This document shows positions 1-6,835 of a stretch of DNA of 11,176 bases, piece by piece (the first letter of the stretch is position 1; every line of letters starts with the position of its first letter). Source of the DNA: an uncultured Eubacteriales bacterium (lineage in GTDB: Bacteria > Bacillota_A > Clostridia > Christensenellales > Aristaeellaceae). The translations under genes and the position numbers were made by a program. The notes below the pieces were generated by a model, which saw only the letters and a program-made list of their open reading frames with translations, ran no database searches and was not told the origin of the DNA. The stretch covers positions 1 through 11,176 of the forward strand of contig CADCQZ010000158.1 in assembly GCA_902803675.1 (NCBI GenBank), given 5' to 3'.

Positions 1-683
1 CGGTGGAAAAGCAGGTGTCCGAACCCTTCATGATCCATCAGGGGCTCAGCAAGCAGGAAGCCAAGCTGAAAGTCATCGAGATGCTCAAGGACGTCAAGAT
101 CCCTAACCCGGAGACAGTCGCCAAGCAGTATCCCCATCAGCTTTCCGGCGGTATGCGACAGCGCGTCATGATCGCCATGGCTCTGGCCTGCAGGCCCAAG
201 CTGCTGATCGCCGACGAGCCCACGACGGCGCTGGATGTGACGATCCAGGCTCAGATCCTGAAGCTGATGAACGATCTGAAGGAAGAGCACGGCACATCCA
301 TCCTGTTCATCACTCACGACCTGGGCGTGATCGCCCAGATGGCCGATGACGTGGCGGTCATGTACTGCGGCCAGGTGGTGGAGATGGCGCCCGCCAGAAC
401 GATCTTCACCAAGTCCGAATATTCTCATCCCTATACCGAAGGGCTGATGGTATCCATCCCGCGCCTTGACACGCCGGCCAACGAACGTCTCGACGCCATC
501 CCCGGCGCTGTGCCTCATCCGCTGGATCTGCCCAAGGGATGCAAGTTCGGGCCCCGCTGCAAGTACTGCACGCAGCGCTGCATCGAAGAAGAGCCGGAAC
601 TCAAGGAAGTCGTGCCCGGGCAGCAGGTCCGCTGCTTCTATCCCAGGAAGGAGGAGCGTCATGCAAACCTTGCCAACAAATGA
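1..683 (+). CDS. oppD: Oligopeptide ABC transporter ATP-binding protein OppD/DppD (5' truncated by window edge)
   Basis: This is one of the two cytoplasmic ATPases that power an Opp/Dpp-type peptide importer. Only the C-terminal two thirds lie in the window. The Walker A and Q-loop are upstream of the edge, so the GTG at position 3 is an internal codon and not the start. Visible are the ABC signature LSGGMRQR (141-164), Walker B with the D-loop ([12 protein letters not shown], about 201-236), and the H-loop in FITHDLGV (about 307-330). The C-terminal oligopeptide-transporter extension follows, with HPYTEGL and the Cys-rich stretch [15 protein letters not shown] (about 538-582), plus a distal Cys near the end. 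In characterised DppD proteins, cysteines in this region bind a [4Fe-4S] cluster. The gene overlaps oppF by 23 bases. Assignment to this family is secure; the exact peptide substrate cannot be told. Confidence 0.95.
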   Translation, partial: VEKQVSEPFMIHQGLSKQEAKLKVIEMLKDVKIPNPETVAKQYPHQLSGGMRQRVMIAMALACRPKLLIADEPTTALDVTIQAQILKLMNDLKEEHGTSILFITHDLGVIAQMADDVAVMYCGQVVEMAPARTIFTKSEYSHPYTEGLMVSIPRLDTPANERLDAIPGAVPHPLDLPKGCKFGPRCKYCTQRCIEEEPELKEVVPGQQVRCFYPRKEERHANLANK

Positions 684-2217
684 CAGAAAGATCCTGCTGC
701 GCATCAGCAATCTGAAGCAGTATTTCCCTCTCAAAAAGAAAGGGCTGTATGTCAAGGCGAATGACGGCGTGAGCCTTGATATCTATGAGGGCGAGACCCT
801 GGGCCTGGTGGGCGAGTCCGGATGCGGTAAGAGCACTCTGGGCCGCACCATCCTTCAGCTGTACAAACAGACCGACGGCCGCACCATGTACTACGGCCGC
901 AAACTGGAAGATCTTGCGCCCAGGTACGTTGGTCACACCATCAGGACCCTGGACAAACGCAAACAGCAGATCCGTGAGCTGGAACAGAAACGGGACGCGC
1001 TGCAGAAGGAATACGATCAGATGCCCGACGGCGAGGGCCGGTATCAGAAGCTCAATGAGCTCCAGCAGGCCAGGAAAGCGGCCAACGACGCGTTCCTGGA
1101 CGTGGCCAATATCTTCGGCGGGTTTATGACGGTCAAGGATACCAGACCCGTGATCGAAGCGTTCGGCGGCCTCTTCCGGCAGGCAGGCAAGCTGCATGCC
1201 CTTGAGGTGGAGATGGCGGACGCCAGCCTGGATCTGGAAGACGCGAAGTTCGCCCTTGCGGCCGCTCAGAAGAATAATAAAGAAACCTCCGGGCTCAAAG
1301 TCAAGACGGATAAAGCCGAAGCCCGTGTCAAAAAGATCGAGGCGAGCATCGAGGCGGAGCGTGAGGAACTGAGAAAAGCGCGCGCCGGGATCGATAAGAT
1401 GCGCGCGGCGTATAAGGATGACGAAGCGTTCCAAAAGGCCGAAGAGTACAAGGACAGCGGCATCGATCTGGCCCGCCTGACGTACAACGAGATCCGTCAG
1501 CTGCGCAGCGACATGCAGATGATCTTCCAGGATCCGTATTCCTCCCTCAATCCCCGCATGACCGTCGGTCAGATCATCTCCGAAGGCATGATGGCCCATA
1601 AGCTGTTCAAGAAGAACGACGACCGTCTGCAGGAGAACATCATCAAGGTGATGGACGAAGCCGGGCTGCAGGCCTACTTCATCCACCGTTATCCGCATCA
1701 GTTCTCCGGCGGCCAGCGCCAGCGCATCGGCATCGCCCGGTCCCTGGCGGTACGGCCGAAATTCGTGGTGTGTGACGAAGCGGTCAGCGCTCTGGACGTG
1801 TCCATCCAGTCCCAGATCATCAATCTGCTCCAGGACCTGAAGGAACAGCAGCACCTGACGTATATGTTCATCACCCATGACCTGTCCGTGGTCAAGTATA
1901 TTTCGGACCGGATCGGCGTCATGTATCTGGGCAACATCGTGGAGCTGGCGGCTTCCCAGGAGATCTTCGACCGGCCCATGCATCCCTATACCGAAGCGCT
2001 GATGAACGCGATCCCCACCACGGATGTGGAGAGCGACCGCAAGATCCAGATCCTGGAAGGCGATATCCCCAGCCCGGTCCATCCGCCCAAGGGATGCAAA
2101 TTCCATACCCGCTGCAAGTACTGCACCGAAGTGTGTGAACATGTCGAGCCCGAATGGGTCGAAGCGGCTCCCAATCACTTTGTGGCCTGCCACCACATGC
2201 TCAATCAAAACAAATGA
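661..2217 (+). CDS. oppF: Oligopeptide ABC transporter ATP-binding protein OppF/DppF with a large coiled-coil insertion
   Basis: This is the second ATPase of the Opp/Dpp importer, 518 residues against about 320 usual for the family. The ATG at 661 is preceded by AAGGAGG (648-654) at 6 bases spacing and lies inside the end of oppD. Longer upstream reading in this frame is only a shadow of oppD. Walker A is GESGCGKST (residues about 51-59), the Q-loop FQDPYSSLNPRMT begins near residue 289, and FSGGQRQR, CDEAVSALD and FITHDLSV follow. The C-terminal domain repeats the OppD Cys pattern (GCKFHTRCKYCTEVC and a distal Cys). Between Walker A and the Q-loop there are about 230 residues where about 50 are normal. 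The extra 180 or so (roughly residues 85-268) are rich in Lys, Glu, Ala and Gln with heptad-like stretches at about 94-145 and 177-265, suggesting a helical hairpin or coiled coil. All ATPase motifs remain intact, so the protein is probably active. The Walker B region has DEA where DEP is the usual form. Confidence 0.94.
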   Translation: MQTLPTNDRKILLRISNLKQYFPLKKKGLYVKANDGVSLDIYEGETLGLVGESGCGKSTLGRTILQLYKQTDGRTMYYGRKLEDLAPRYVGHTIRTLDKRKQQIRELEQKRDALQKEYDQMPDGEGRYQKLNELQQARKAANDAFLDVANIFGGFMTVKDTRPVIEAFGGLFRQAGKLHALEVEMADASLDLEDAKFALAAAQKNNKETSGLKVKTDKAEARVKKIEASIEAEREELRKARAGIDKMRAAYKDDEAFQKAEEYKDSGIDLARLTYNEIRQLRSDMQMIFQDPYSSLNPRMTVGQIISEGMMAHKLFKKNDDRLQENIIKVMDEAGLQAYFIHRYPHQFSGGQRQRIGIARSLAVRPKFVVCDEAVSALDVSIQSQIINLLQDLKEQQHLTYMFITHDLSVVKYISDRIGVMYLGNIVELAASQEIFDRPMHPYTEALMNAIPTTDVESDRKIQILEGDIPSPVHPPKGCKFHTRCKYCTEVCEHVEPEWVEAAPNHFVACHHMLNQNK

Positions 2218-2435
2218 GAATGATCTTTCAGGGAAAATATGACAGGGCCCGGGCGCTTGAGAAGGAGCGCATGGAGGGCAGGAAACGGGCAGTGGACGAG
2301 GATGATCTGGAAAGCAAGCTGGAAAAGAACGACATGCTTGCGATGATCCTGTCGGCACTGCTGGTCTTCCTGCCCGCGGCTCTGATCGTATTGGGGATCC
2401 TGGCGCTCGTCGGATATCTGTTTTTCTTTCACTGA
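2214..2435 (+). CDS. Small single-pass membrane protein coupled to oppF (unknown function)
   Basis: The reading frame encodes 73 residues from an ATG at 2214 that overlaps the oppF stop in an ATGA arrangement. A second in-frame ATG at 2220 is an alternative start. There is no good Shine-Dalgarno sequence, so translation probably depends on coupling to oppF. The first 42 or so residues are strongly charged (RARALEKERMEGRKR, then DEDDLESKLEK) and look helical. They are followed by a hydrophobic segment of about 28 residues (LAMILSALLVFLPAALIVLG and onward) ending in FFFH and the stop. This predicts a tail-anchored-like protein with a cytoplasmic helix. I do not recognise a family. It is followed directly by a terminator, so it is the last gene of the opp operon and may assist or regulate that transporter (inference only). 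Confidence 0.72.
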   Translation: MRMIFQGKYDRARALEKERMEGRKRAVDEDDLESKLEKNDMLAMILSALLVFLPAALIVLGILALVGYLFFFH

Positions 2436-2463
2436 GCAGTTCCGATCTTCAGCCCGTGGATAC

Positions 2464-2504
2464 ACGCTGCACGTTCCTTATAAGGACGGCAGCGTTTTTT
2501 CTTT
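2464..2504 (+). terminator. Intrinsic terminator of the opp operon
   Basis: The arms ACGCTGC (2464-2470) and GCAGCGT (2489-2495) pair perfectly. Inside them CG pairs with CG and TCCTT pairs with AAGGA around a short AT loop, with one-base bulges. The stem runs into a T-tract (2495-2500, then C and three more T). It sits 28 bases after the small membrane protein gene and before the frr promoter, so it separates the two transcription units. Confidence 0.88.
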
Positions 2505-2589
2505 CGTCCCGGTGCGGCCGGAGAGATGAACAGGAATGAAACTGTTACAGTCCGCCGCATGATTTGAGCGAATTACGGTACAAAAGTTG

Positions 2590-2618
2590 TTGCACGTTTT
2601 CACAAAAAAAGGTACAAT
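2590..2618 (+). promoter_or_regulatory. Sigma-A-type promoter of the frr-uppS-cdsA unit
   Basis: A -35 box TTGCAC (2590-2595) and a -10 box TACAAT (2613-2618) are separated by exactly 17 bases. Each differs from the consensus at few positions. The region is markedly AT-rich compared with the flanking genes. A second TACAAT lies at 2622-2627. Transcription would start near 2625, leaving a leader of about 25 bases that contains only the frr ribosome binding site. Confidence 0.8.
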
Positions 2619-2650
2619 ATATACAATATTATGGGATGGAGGTATGGATC

Positions 2651-3208
2651 ATGTATCGCGCTGTCATAGATGAAGCAAAGGCCAAGATGGCCAATAACTG
2701 CGAGTTTTATCAAAGGGATATGCTGTCCCTCAGGGCCGGCAGGGCCAACCCCCAGATCCTGGACAAGATCATGGTGGATTATTACGGATCCATGACTCCG
2801 CTCAGGCAGATCGCCAATATCAGCGCTCCCGAGCCCCGGATCCTGATGATCGCCCTGTATGATATCAAAGCCATGTCCGCTGTGGAAAAGGCCATCCAGA
2901 AGAGCGACCTGGGCATGAATCCTTCCAACGACGGCAAGGTGATCCGCCTGATCGTGCCGGAGCTGAACGAAGAACGCCGCAAGGAGCTCTCCAAGGTGGT
3001 CCGTAAGGGCGCGGAAGAAACGAAAGTGGCGGTCCGCGGAGCGCGCCGGGACGCGATGGAGCAGATCAAGAAGCTGAAGAAGGACTCCAAGATCACCGAG
3101 GACGATCAGCGCAAGGCCGAAGAGGATCTCCAGAAGGTGACGGATGAGAAGATCAAAGAGATCGACAAGATCGCCTCTGAGAAAGAAAAGGAGATCATGA
3201 GCGTTTGA
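2651..3208 (+). CDS. frr: Ribosome recycling factor
   Basis: RRF works with EF-G in the cytoplasm to split the post-termination ribosome so that it can be reused. The protein is 185 residues, the normal family length. Its two-domain plan is visible: the long-helix domain at the N-terminus (DMLSLRAGRANPQILDKIMV) and C-terminus (ITEDDQRKAEEDLQKVTDEK), and the small domain between them (YYGSMTPLRQIANIS through AVEKAIQKSDLGMNPSNDGK). The conserved stretches ERRKEL and VAVRGARRDAMEQIKK are present. The ATG at 2651 is chosen because GGAGGT (2638-2643) lies 7 bases upstream and the protein then begins as RRFs do; upstream in-frame extension would run into the promoter. It is the first gene of its unit. 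In many bacteria frr follows pyrH, but here the opp operon lies upstream. Confidence 0.97.
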   Translation: MYRAVIDEAKAKMANNCEFYQRDMLSLRAGRANPQILDKIMVDYYGSMTPLRQIANISAPEPRILMIALYDIKAMSAVEKAIQKSDLGMNPSNDGKVIRLIVPELNEERRKELSKVVRKGAEETKVAVRGARRDAMEQIKKLKKDSKITEDDQRKAEEDLQKVTDEKIKEIDKIASEKEKEIMSV

Positions 3209-3426
3209 TCGGTTTTGAAAAGGTGGCAGGCCTTCCTCTCGAGGAGGCAAAGAACATCGCGTCGGGGGAGGGGGCATCTTTCCCCGACGTTGTTTTTACC
3301 TGTTCACCTATGAAGGGGGATATGGCGAGCCGCCGTGAAGACGCGGTGACCCGGGTCATCGGTGTCACCGGGGACGGGCGTTTCGTCGTTGCCCGTTTCA
3401 ACGAAACACTGAAAGAGGATCGATAG
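3205..3426 (+). CDS. Small protein of unknown function between frr and uppS, possibly PASTA-like
   Basis: The frame encodes 73 residues. The likely start is the TTG at 3205, overlapping the frr stop as TTGA, with AGGAG (3188-3192) about 12 bases upstream. The stop TAG at 3424-3426 overlaps the GTG start of uppS by one base. This tight fit on both sides and the absence of a better frame support a real gene. The protein begins IGFEKVAGLPLEEAK and ends in RVIGVTGDGRFVVARFNETL, with VVFTCSPMKGD in the middle. It has no signal peptide or membrane segment. The pattern of a G-hydrophobic-EEA helix, a short strand with T-x-S-P and a final strand resembles PASTA-like small domains, but this is a weak impression. 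Function is unknown; translation is probably coupled to frr and uppS. Confidence 0.72.
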   Translation: MIGFEKVAGLPLEEAKNIASGEGASFPDVVFTCSPMKGDMASRREDAVTRVIGVTGDGRFVVARFNETLKEDR

Positions 3427-4133
3427 TGGCTGTAAACGAACAATTGCCCAAACATATCGCCGTGATCATGGACGGCAACCGCCGCTGGGCCCGGCAGCAT
3501 GCTTTTCAGGTGGCTCTCGGGCACCGGAAGGGGGTGGAGGCTGTACGCACGATCGTGCGTGAGTGTGACCATCTCAGTATCCGGGTGCTGCGCCTTTACG
3601 CTTTCTCAACGGAGAACTGGCAGCGGGAAAAACGCGAAGTGGATACCCTGATGGCTCTTCTGCAGGAGTTTTTTACCAGTGACATCGATGAGCTGGATGA
3701 GAAAAACGTCCGTATCCGTATCCTGGGCGTGAAAGAGCGCCTCCCCGAAATGCAGAGGGCGACGGTGACCCGGTGCGAAGAACGCACGAAAAACAACACG
3801 GGTCTCCAGTTGAACATCGCCATCAATTACGGTGCCAGGGATGAGATACTGCGTATGGTCAGGCGGATGTGTTCCGATGTTTCCGCCGGCAGGATCGATC
3901 CGGACAAGATCGATGAAGAGATGATCGAGTCCCGTCTGGATACCGCCGGGCAGCCGGATGTGGATCTGTTGATACGCACCAGCGGAGAAATGCGTTTGAG
4001 CAATTTTCTGCTTTATCAGTGCGCTTACGCCGAATTCTACTTTACACCCGTCCTTTGGCCGGACTTTGGGGTGGAAGAGCTGCACGGAGCCCTGGAGGAA
4101 TTCGCGCATCGTCAAAGGAGGCACGGGAGTTAA
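3426..4133 (+). CDS. uppS: Undecaprenyl diphosphate synthase (cis-prenyltransferase)
   Basis: UppS extends farnesyl diphosphate with isopentenyl diphosphate in the cis configuration to give the C55 lipid carrier used for peptidoglycan and other wall polymers. It acts as a soluble or membrane-associated dimer. The protein is 235 residues. Diagnostic motifs are HIAVIMDGNRRWA, with the catalytic/Mg-binding Asp at residue 16, LRLYAFSTENWQR, LNIAINYGARDEI, and near the C-terminus DLLIRTSGEMRLSNFLLYQ followed by AYAEFYFTPVLWPDF. The GTG at 3426 is used as start because the conserved N-terminal motif follows within ten residues and AGAGG lies just upstream (about 3413-3418). It overlaps the preceding small gene by one base and is followed after 5 bases by cdsA, the classic uppS-cdsA pair. 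Confidence 0.97.
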   Translation: MAVNEQLPKHIAVIMDGNRRWARQHAFQVALGHRKGVEAVRTIVRECDHLSIRVLRLYAFSTENWQREKREVDTLMALLQEFFTSDIDELDEKNVRIRILGVKERLPEMQRATVTRCEERTKNNTGLQLNIAINYGARDEILRMVRRMCSDVSAGRIDPDKIDEEMIESRLDTAGQPDVDLLIRTSGEMRLSNFLLYQCAYAEFYFTPVLWPDFGVEELHGALEEFAHRQRRHGS

Positions 4134-4138
4134 GGATC

Positions 4139-4942
4139 ATGATACAGAGGATCATAACAGGTTCCATACTGATATTGATATTGGCGACCGCTCTCACGCT
4201 GGGCGGATGGTGGTTTTCGGTCCCCTTCATGCTTTTCGTGACGGCTTCGGTGTATGAGGTCTTCCGGGCATTCAGGATATCGGGAGATGATCCGGTATCC
4301 TGGCCGGTCTATCTTGTGCTGGCCCTGAGCCTTCCGGTCATGACTCTCGGGATCGGCAGAACATCCATCCTTCTGCCCTTCATAGAGCTGGCGGTCGTGA
4401 TGATCACGCTGGTGGTGCTTTTCAGGCCCAAACCGAAGCTGATGGACATCATCGTGTCCCTTCTGCCGATCCTGGCGGCCGTGCTGCCCGGGCTGTGCAT
4501 GCTGTCGTTTTTGCACGCCGGCAGCAGGGCCCTGGAGCTTTATTTCCTGATCTTGAGCTTCGGCGCGCCTCTGATGGGGGATACCTGCGCCTACTTTATC
4601 GGTGTCATCTACGGCAAAACGAAACTGTGCGAGGCGGTCAGCCCCAAGAAGACCGTGGAAGGTTCCCTGGCGGGCCTTTTCGGCAGCGTGGTTTTCGCGG
4701 TGGTGATCTACCTGATCTTCCGTGACAGCCTCAGCCTGCCTTTGTGGCATGCCCCGTTCCTGGGACTGTTTGCGGGAATAGCGGGCCAGGCGGGCGATCT
4801 GTTCGCTTCCATCATCAAACGTCACTGCGGCATCAAGGATTTCGGGTCGGTGTTTCCGGGGCACGGAGGGATCATGGATCGTCTCGACAGTGTCTACTGG
4901 GCGACTATCGTGATCTATATCTATATGAACTGGATCAGCTGA
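4139..4942 (+). CDS. cdsA: Phosphatidate cytidylyltransferase (CDP-diglyceride synthase)
   Basis: CdsA converts phosphatidic acid and CTP to CDP-diacylglycerol, the precursor of phosphatidylglycerol and other phospholipids, in the cytoplasmic membrane. The protein is 267 residues with about eight hydrophobic segments, beginning MIQRIITGSILILILATAL. The family signature is complete: SIIKRHCGIKDFGSVFPGHG, then GIMDRLDS, near residues 224-251. The upstream conserved part GDTCAYFIGVIYGKTKL and SPKKTVEGSLAGL is also present. The ATG at 4139 is chosen because GGGAG (4125-4129) lies 9 bases upstream and the first membrane helix starts directly after it. Frequent neighbours of uppS-cdsA elsewhere (dxr, rseP, ispG) do not follow; instead an L,D-transpeptidase gene starts 24 bases later. 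Confidence 0.96.
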   Translation: MIQRIITGSILILILATALTLGGWWFSVPFMLFVTASVYEVFRAFRISGDDPVSWPVYLVLALSLPVMTLGIGRTSILLPFIELAVVMITLVVLFRPKPKLMDIIVSLLPILAAVLPGLCMLSFLHAGSRALELYFLILSFGAPLMGDTCAYFIGVIYGKTKLCEAVSPKKTVEGSLAGLFGSVVFAVVIYLIFRDSLSLPLWHAPFLGLFAGIAGQAGDLFASIIKRHCGIKDFGSVFPGHGGIMDRLDSVYWATIVIYIYMNWIS

Positions 4943-4966
4943 CAGACAGTCACGAAAAGGAGTCGT

Positions 4967-6709
4967 ATGAAAAGTTTCGTCAGAATACTCGCGGTCATCC
5001 TGCTGCTCGCGGGACCTGTGATCGCCTCCGCAGAGAATGAGGCCTTCGGCTTTGTTGTCACACCCGAGGACGTGTATCCGGGCAGGTTGGAGCGGATCAG
5101 CTATCAGGTGCCTGAAGACGGCCCCGCGGACCTGGAACTGGTCGATCGGGACGGTAATGTCATCATCGCCATCCTGAGCGATTATCATGTGGCCCAGGGC
5201 GTCCATCACCTGACCTGGGACGGCACGGACAGGGCCGGGAATGAAGCCGCGCCGGGGGAGTATGATCTCAGGCTGAGCTTTGGCGGCAGGAGCGTATCGG
5301 CTTTTGTCAGGGTCAATGAACCGATCCCGAAGCTGACGCGTGTTCAGCTCCCGGATGTGCTGATGCCCGGTATGGAAGCGCAGGTCAATGTGGAAGCCTC
5401 CCGCGACGGGAAGTTCTCTTTGAGTATCACGGGCGCGGAAAACGGGATCGCGCTGCTCGATGGCGCCGCTGTCTTCGCGGGTGAAAACAGCTTGTCGTTC
5501 ACCGTGCCGGAGAATGTCCCCATCGGTGACGTGACACTGGAGGCCGTGATCAGGAGCCCCGCCGATATCGCCGGAACGGCCAGGCAGATGCGCATCACCG
5601 TGGAGCCGAGACCCACCCCTACGCCGGTGCCCACGCCTGTTCCCACGCCCACGCCCTATATCCCTTCGAAAGTCACGAAGATCGGGGAAGAGGACCTGAA
5701 TTACTGGACACTGCCCATCGGGGATATCGAAGCGGAAGCGGCGATCTGGGAAGTGATGACCCAGCCGATCACGGTGCTCTCGGGTGATCAGAAGGAGGTC
5801 TACAAGCTTCGGAAAGAGCCCGATAAGTCAACGGCCAAGGACAATATCGTGGGTGAGATCACTTTCGCTTCCCAGGGCGTCCACGTGCTGGAAACACGGG
5901 ACGACGGGTGGACAAAGGTCGAGGTCTACAACTCATCCTACGGGCCGGACTGCGCGTCAAGACGCGGTTACGGCAACACGGACGAGCTGATCACGGGATA
6001 TGTGCAGACCAATCTGCTCAAGGTGATAGAACCTTTGACGGAATACGGCCTGCTCATCGATAAACTCGAGCAGAAAATGTATATCTTCCAGGACGGAAAA
6101 TGCATCGGTTCTCTGCTGGTATCCACGGGGCAGCCCACCGACAAGCAGCCGTGGAACGAGACCCCGTCCGGTGAGTTCCTCATGGTCAGCCGCACCGGCG
6201 GCTTCCCGGCGGGCAATCTCTGGTGTGAATACGGCATGAGGATCAACGGCGGATGCCTGATCCATGAAGTGCCCTATATCGGCAATCCGGACACACCGGC
6301 CGCCAACCGCGACTACTCATCAACGGTCTTCAGGCTGGGGACCAAAGCCAGTCACGGCTGCGTGCGGGTGCAGAAAAAGGAGAACGAAGAGGGCCAGAAC
6401 ATCAAATGGCTCTGGAACAATATCAAGATCAACACGAAGGTGCTGATCTGGGATGATACGGGCCGCTGGATCCCGTATCCCGATGATGACACCGTGGTTT
6501 ATTACAACCCCACGGGCGGTAAGTATTTCCACCAGGATCAGTACTGCTCCAGTGTCAAGTCGAGGTATCTGCCGCTGACTCCCACGACTTATGGGGAGCT
6601 CGAGGAACTGTTTGAAAAGCCCACGGCATGCAAGCACTGCGTGACGATCAAGACCAAGGCGGAGATCGACGCTCTCAATGCCCTGATCAATCCCGATCAG
6701 GTACCGTGA
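4967..6709 (+). CDS. Secreted multidomain L,D-transpeptidase (YkuD family) with Ig-like, SH3-like and Cys-rich C-terminal regions
   Basis: The 580-residue precursor has a signal peptide (hydrophobic LAVILLLAGPVIASA, likely cut after residue 22). Next comes a FlgD-like Ig domain (about 30-118, including HLTWDGTDRAGNEAAPGEYD), a second beta-rich Ig-like domain (about 123-213), a Pro/Thr linker (214-230), and an SH3-like region (about 267-354, with KLRKEPDKS and GWTKVEVYN). The YkuD catalytic domain spans about 360-500, with LLIDKLEQKMYIFQDGK, TPSGEFLM, the INGG stretch and the active site SHGCVR (His463, Cys465). Such enzymes attack stem peptides through the Cys thiol to form L,D-crosslinks or attach proteins to the wall. 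The C-terminus holds GGKYFHQDQYCSSV, RYLPLTPTTYGELEE and ACKHC (Cys527, Cys555, Cys558), which could bind a metal. AAGGAG precedes the ATG by 4 bases. It is the last gene of the unit and lies upstream of a terminator. YkuD assignment is firm; the other domains are judged by pattern. Confidence 0.93.
   Translation: MKSFVRILAVILLLAGPVIASAENEAFGFVVTPEDVYPGRLERISYQVPEDGPADLELVDRDGNVIIAILSDYHVAQGVHHLTWDGTDRAGNEAAPGEYDLRLSFGGRSVSAFVRVNEPIPKLTRVQLPDVLMPGMEAQVNVEASRDGKFSLSITGAENGIALLDGAAVFAGENSLSFTVPENVPIGDVTLEAVIRSPADIAGTARQMRITVEPRPTPTPVPTPVPTPTPYIPSKVTKIGEEDLNYWTLPIGDIEAEAAIWEVMTQPITVLSGDQKEVYKLRKEPDKSTAKDNIVGEITFASQGVHVLETRDDGWTKVEVYNSSYGPDCASRRGYGNTDELITGYVQTNLLKVIEPLTEYGLLIDKLEQKMYIFQDGKCIGSLLVSTGQPTDKQPWNETPSGEFLMVSRTGGFPAGNLWCEYGMRINGGCLIHEVPYIGNPDTPAANRDYSSTVFRLGTKASHGCVRVQKKENEEGQNIKWLWNNIKINTKVLIWDDTGRWIPYPDDDTVVYYNPTGGKYFHQDQYCSSVKSRYLPLTPTTYGELEELFEKPTACKHCVTIKTKAEIDALNALINPDQVP
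5606..5656 (+). repeat. Pro/Thr-coding tandem repeat (interdomain linker)
   Basis: Short units of the type CCC-ACG-CC(T/C) and CCG-GTG repeat here and encode PRPTPTPVPTPVPTPTP, residues 214-230 of the L,D-transpeptidase. Such linkers separate folded extracellular domains. The unit is short and near-perfect, so it could vary in copy number between strains. Confidence 0.7.
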
Positions 6710-6756
6710 TCGATCCCGGTCCGTAGAATGCAATAAGAGATAACTGCATAAGATAT

Positions 6757-6797
6757 GAGCCGATCCCCGGCTGATGCGCCGGGGATCGGCTCGTTTT
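6757..6797 (+). terminator. Intrinsic terminator after the L,D-transpeptidase gene
   Basis: A perfect 14-bp stem (GAGCCGATCCCCGG at 6757-6770 with CCGGGGATCGGCTC at 6779-6792) encloses an 8-base loop and is followed by GTTTTAT. It starts 47 bases after the stop codon. The T-run is short (four), but the stem is very stable. On the opposite strand no T-run follows the hairpin, so it looks directional for the plus-strand unit. Confidence 0.82.
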
Positions 6798-6835
6798 ATG
6801 GTACGATATGATCCGGGATCAAATACCGCAGACTG

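Noticed and set aside
466..660. In-frame upstream extension of oppF
   Set aside because: This stretch overlaps oppD in another frame and gives Ser/Arg-rich nonsense; the ATG at 661 has a strong ribosome binding site and begins where OppF proteins begin.
601..2358. Minus-strand open frame of 585 codons opposite oppF
   Set aside because: It covers a gene with all OppF motifs on the other strand, shows low-complexity His/Asp/Leu-rich composition and no domain. It is a codon-bias shadow in GC-rich DNA.
4130..5209. Minus-strand open frame of 359 codons opposite cdsA
   Set aside because: The product is dominated by His, Arg, Asp and Gln, typical of antisense translation of a membrane protein gene, and cdsA is certain.
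6810..6820. Short palindrome GATCC-G-GGATC as an operator
   Set aside because: It is only 5 bases per arm in a GC-rich intergenic region with no gene starting nearby, so chance explains it.
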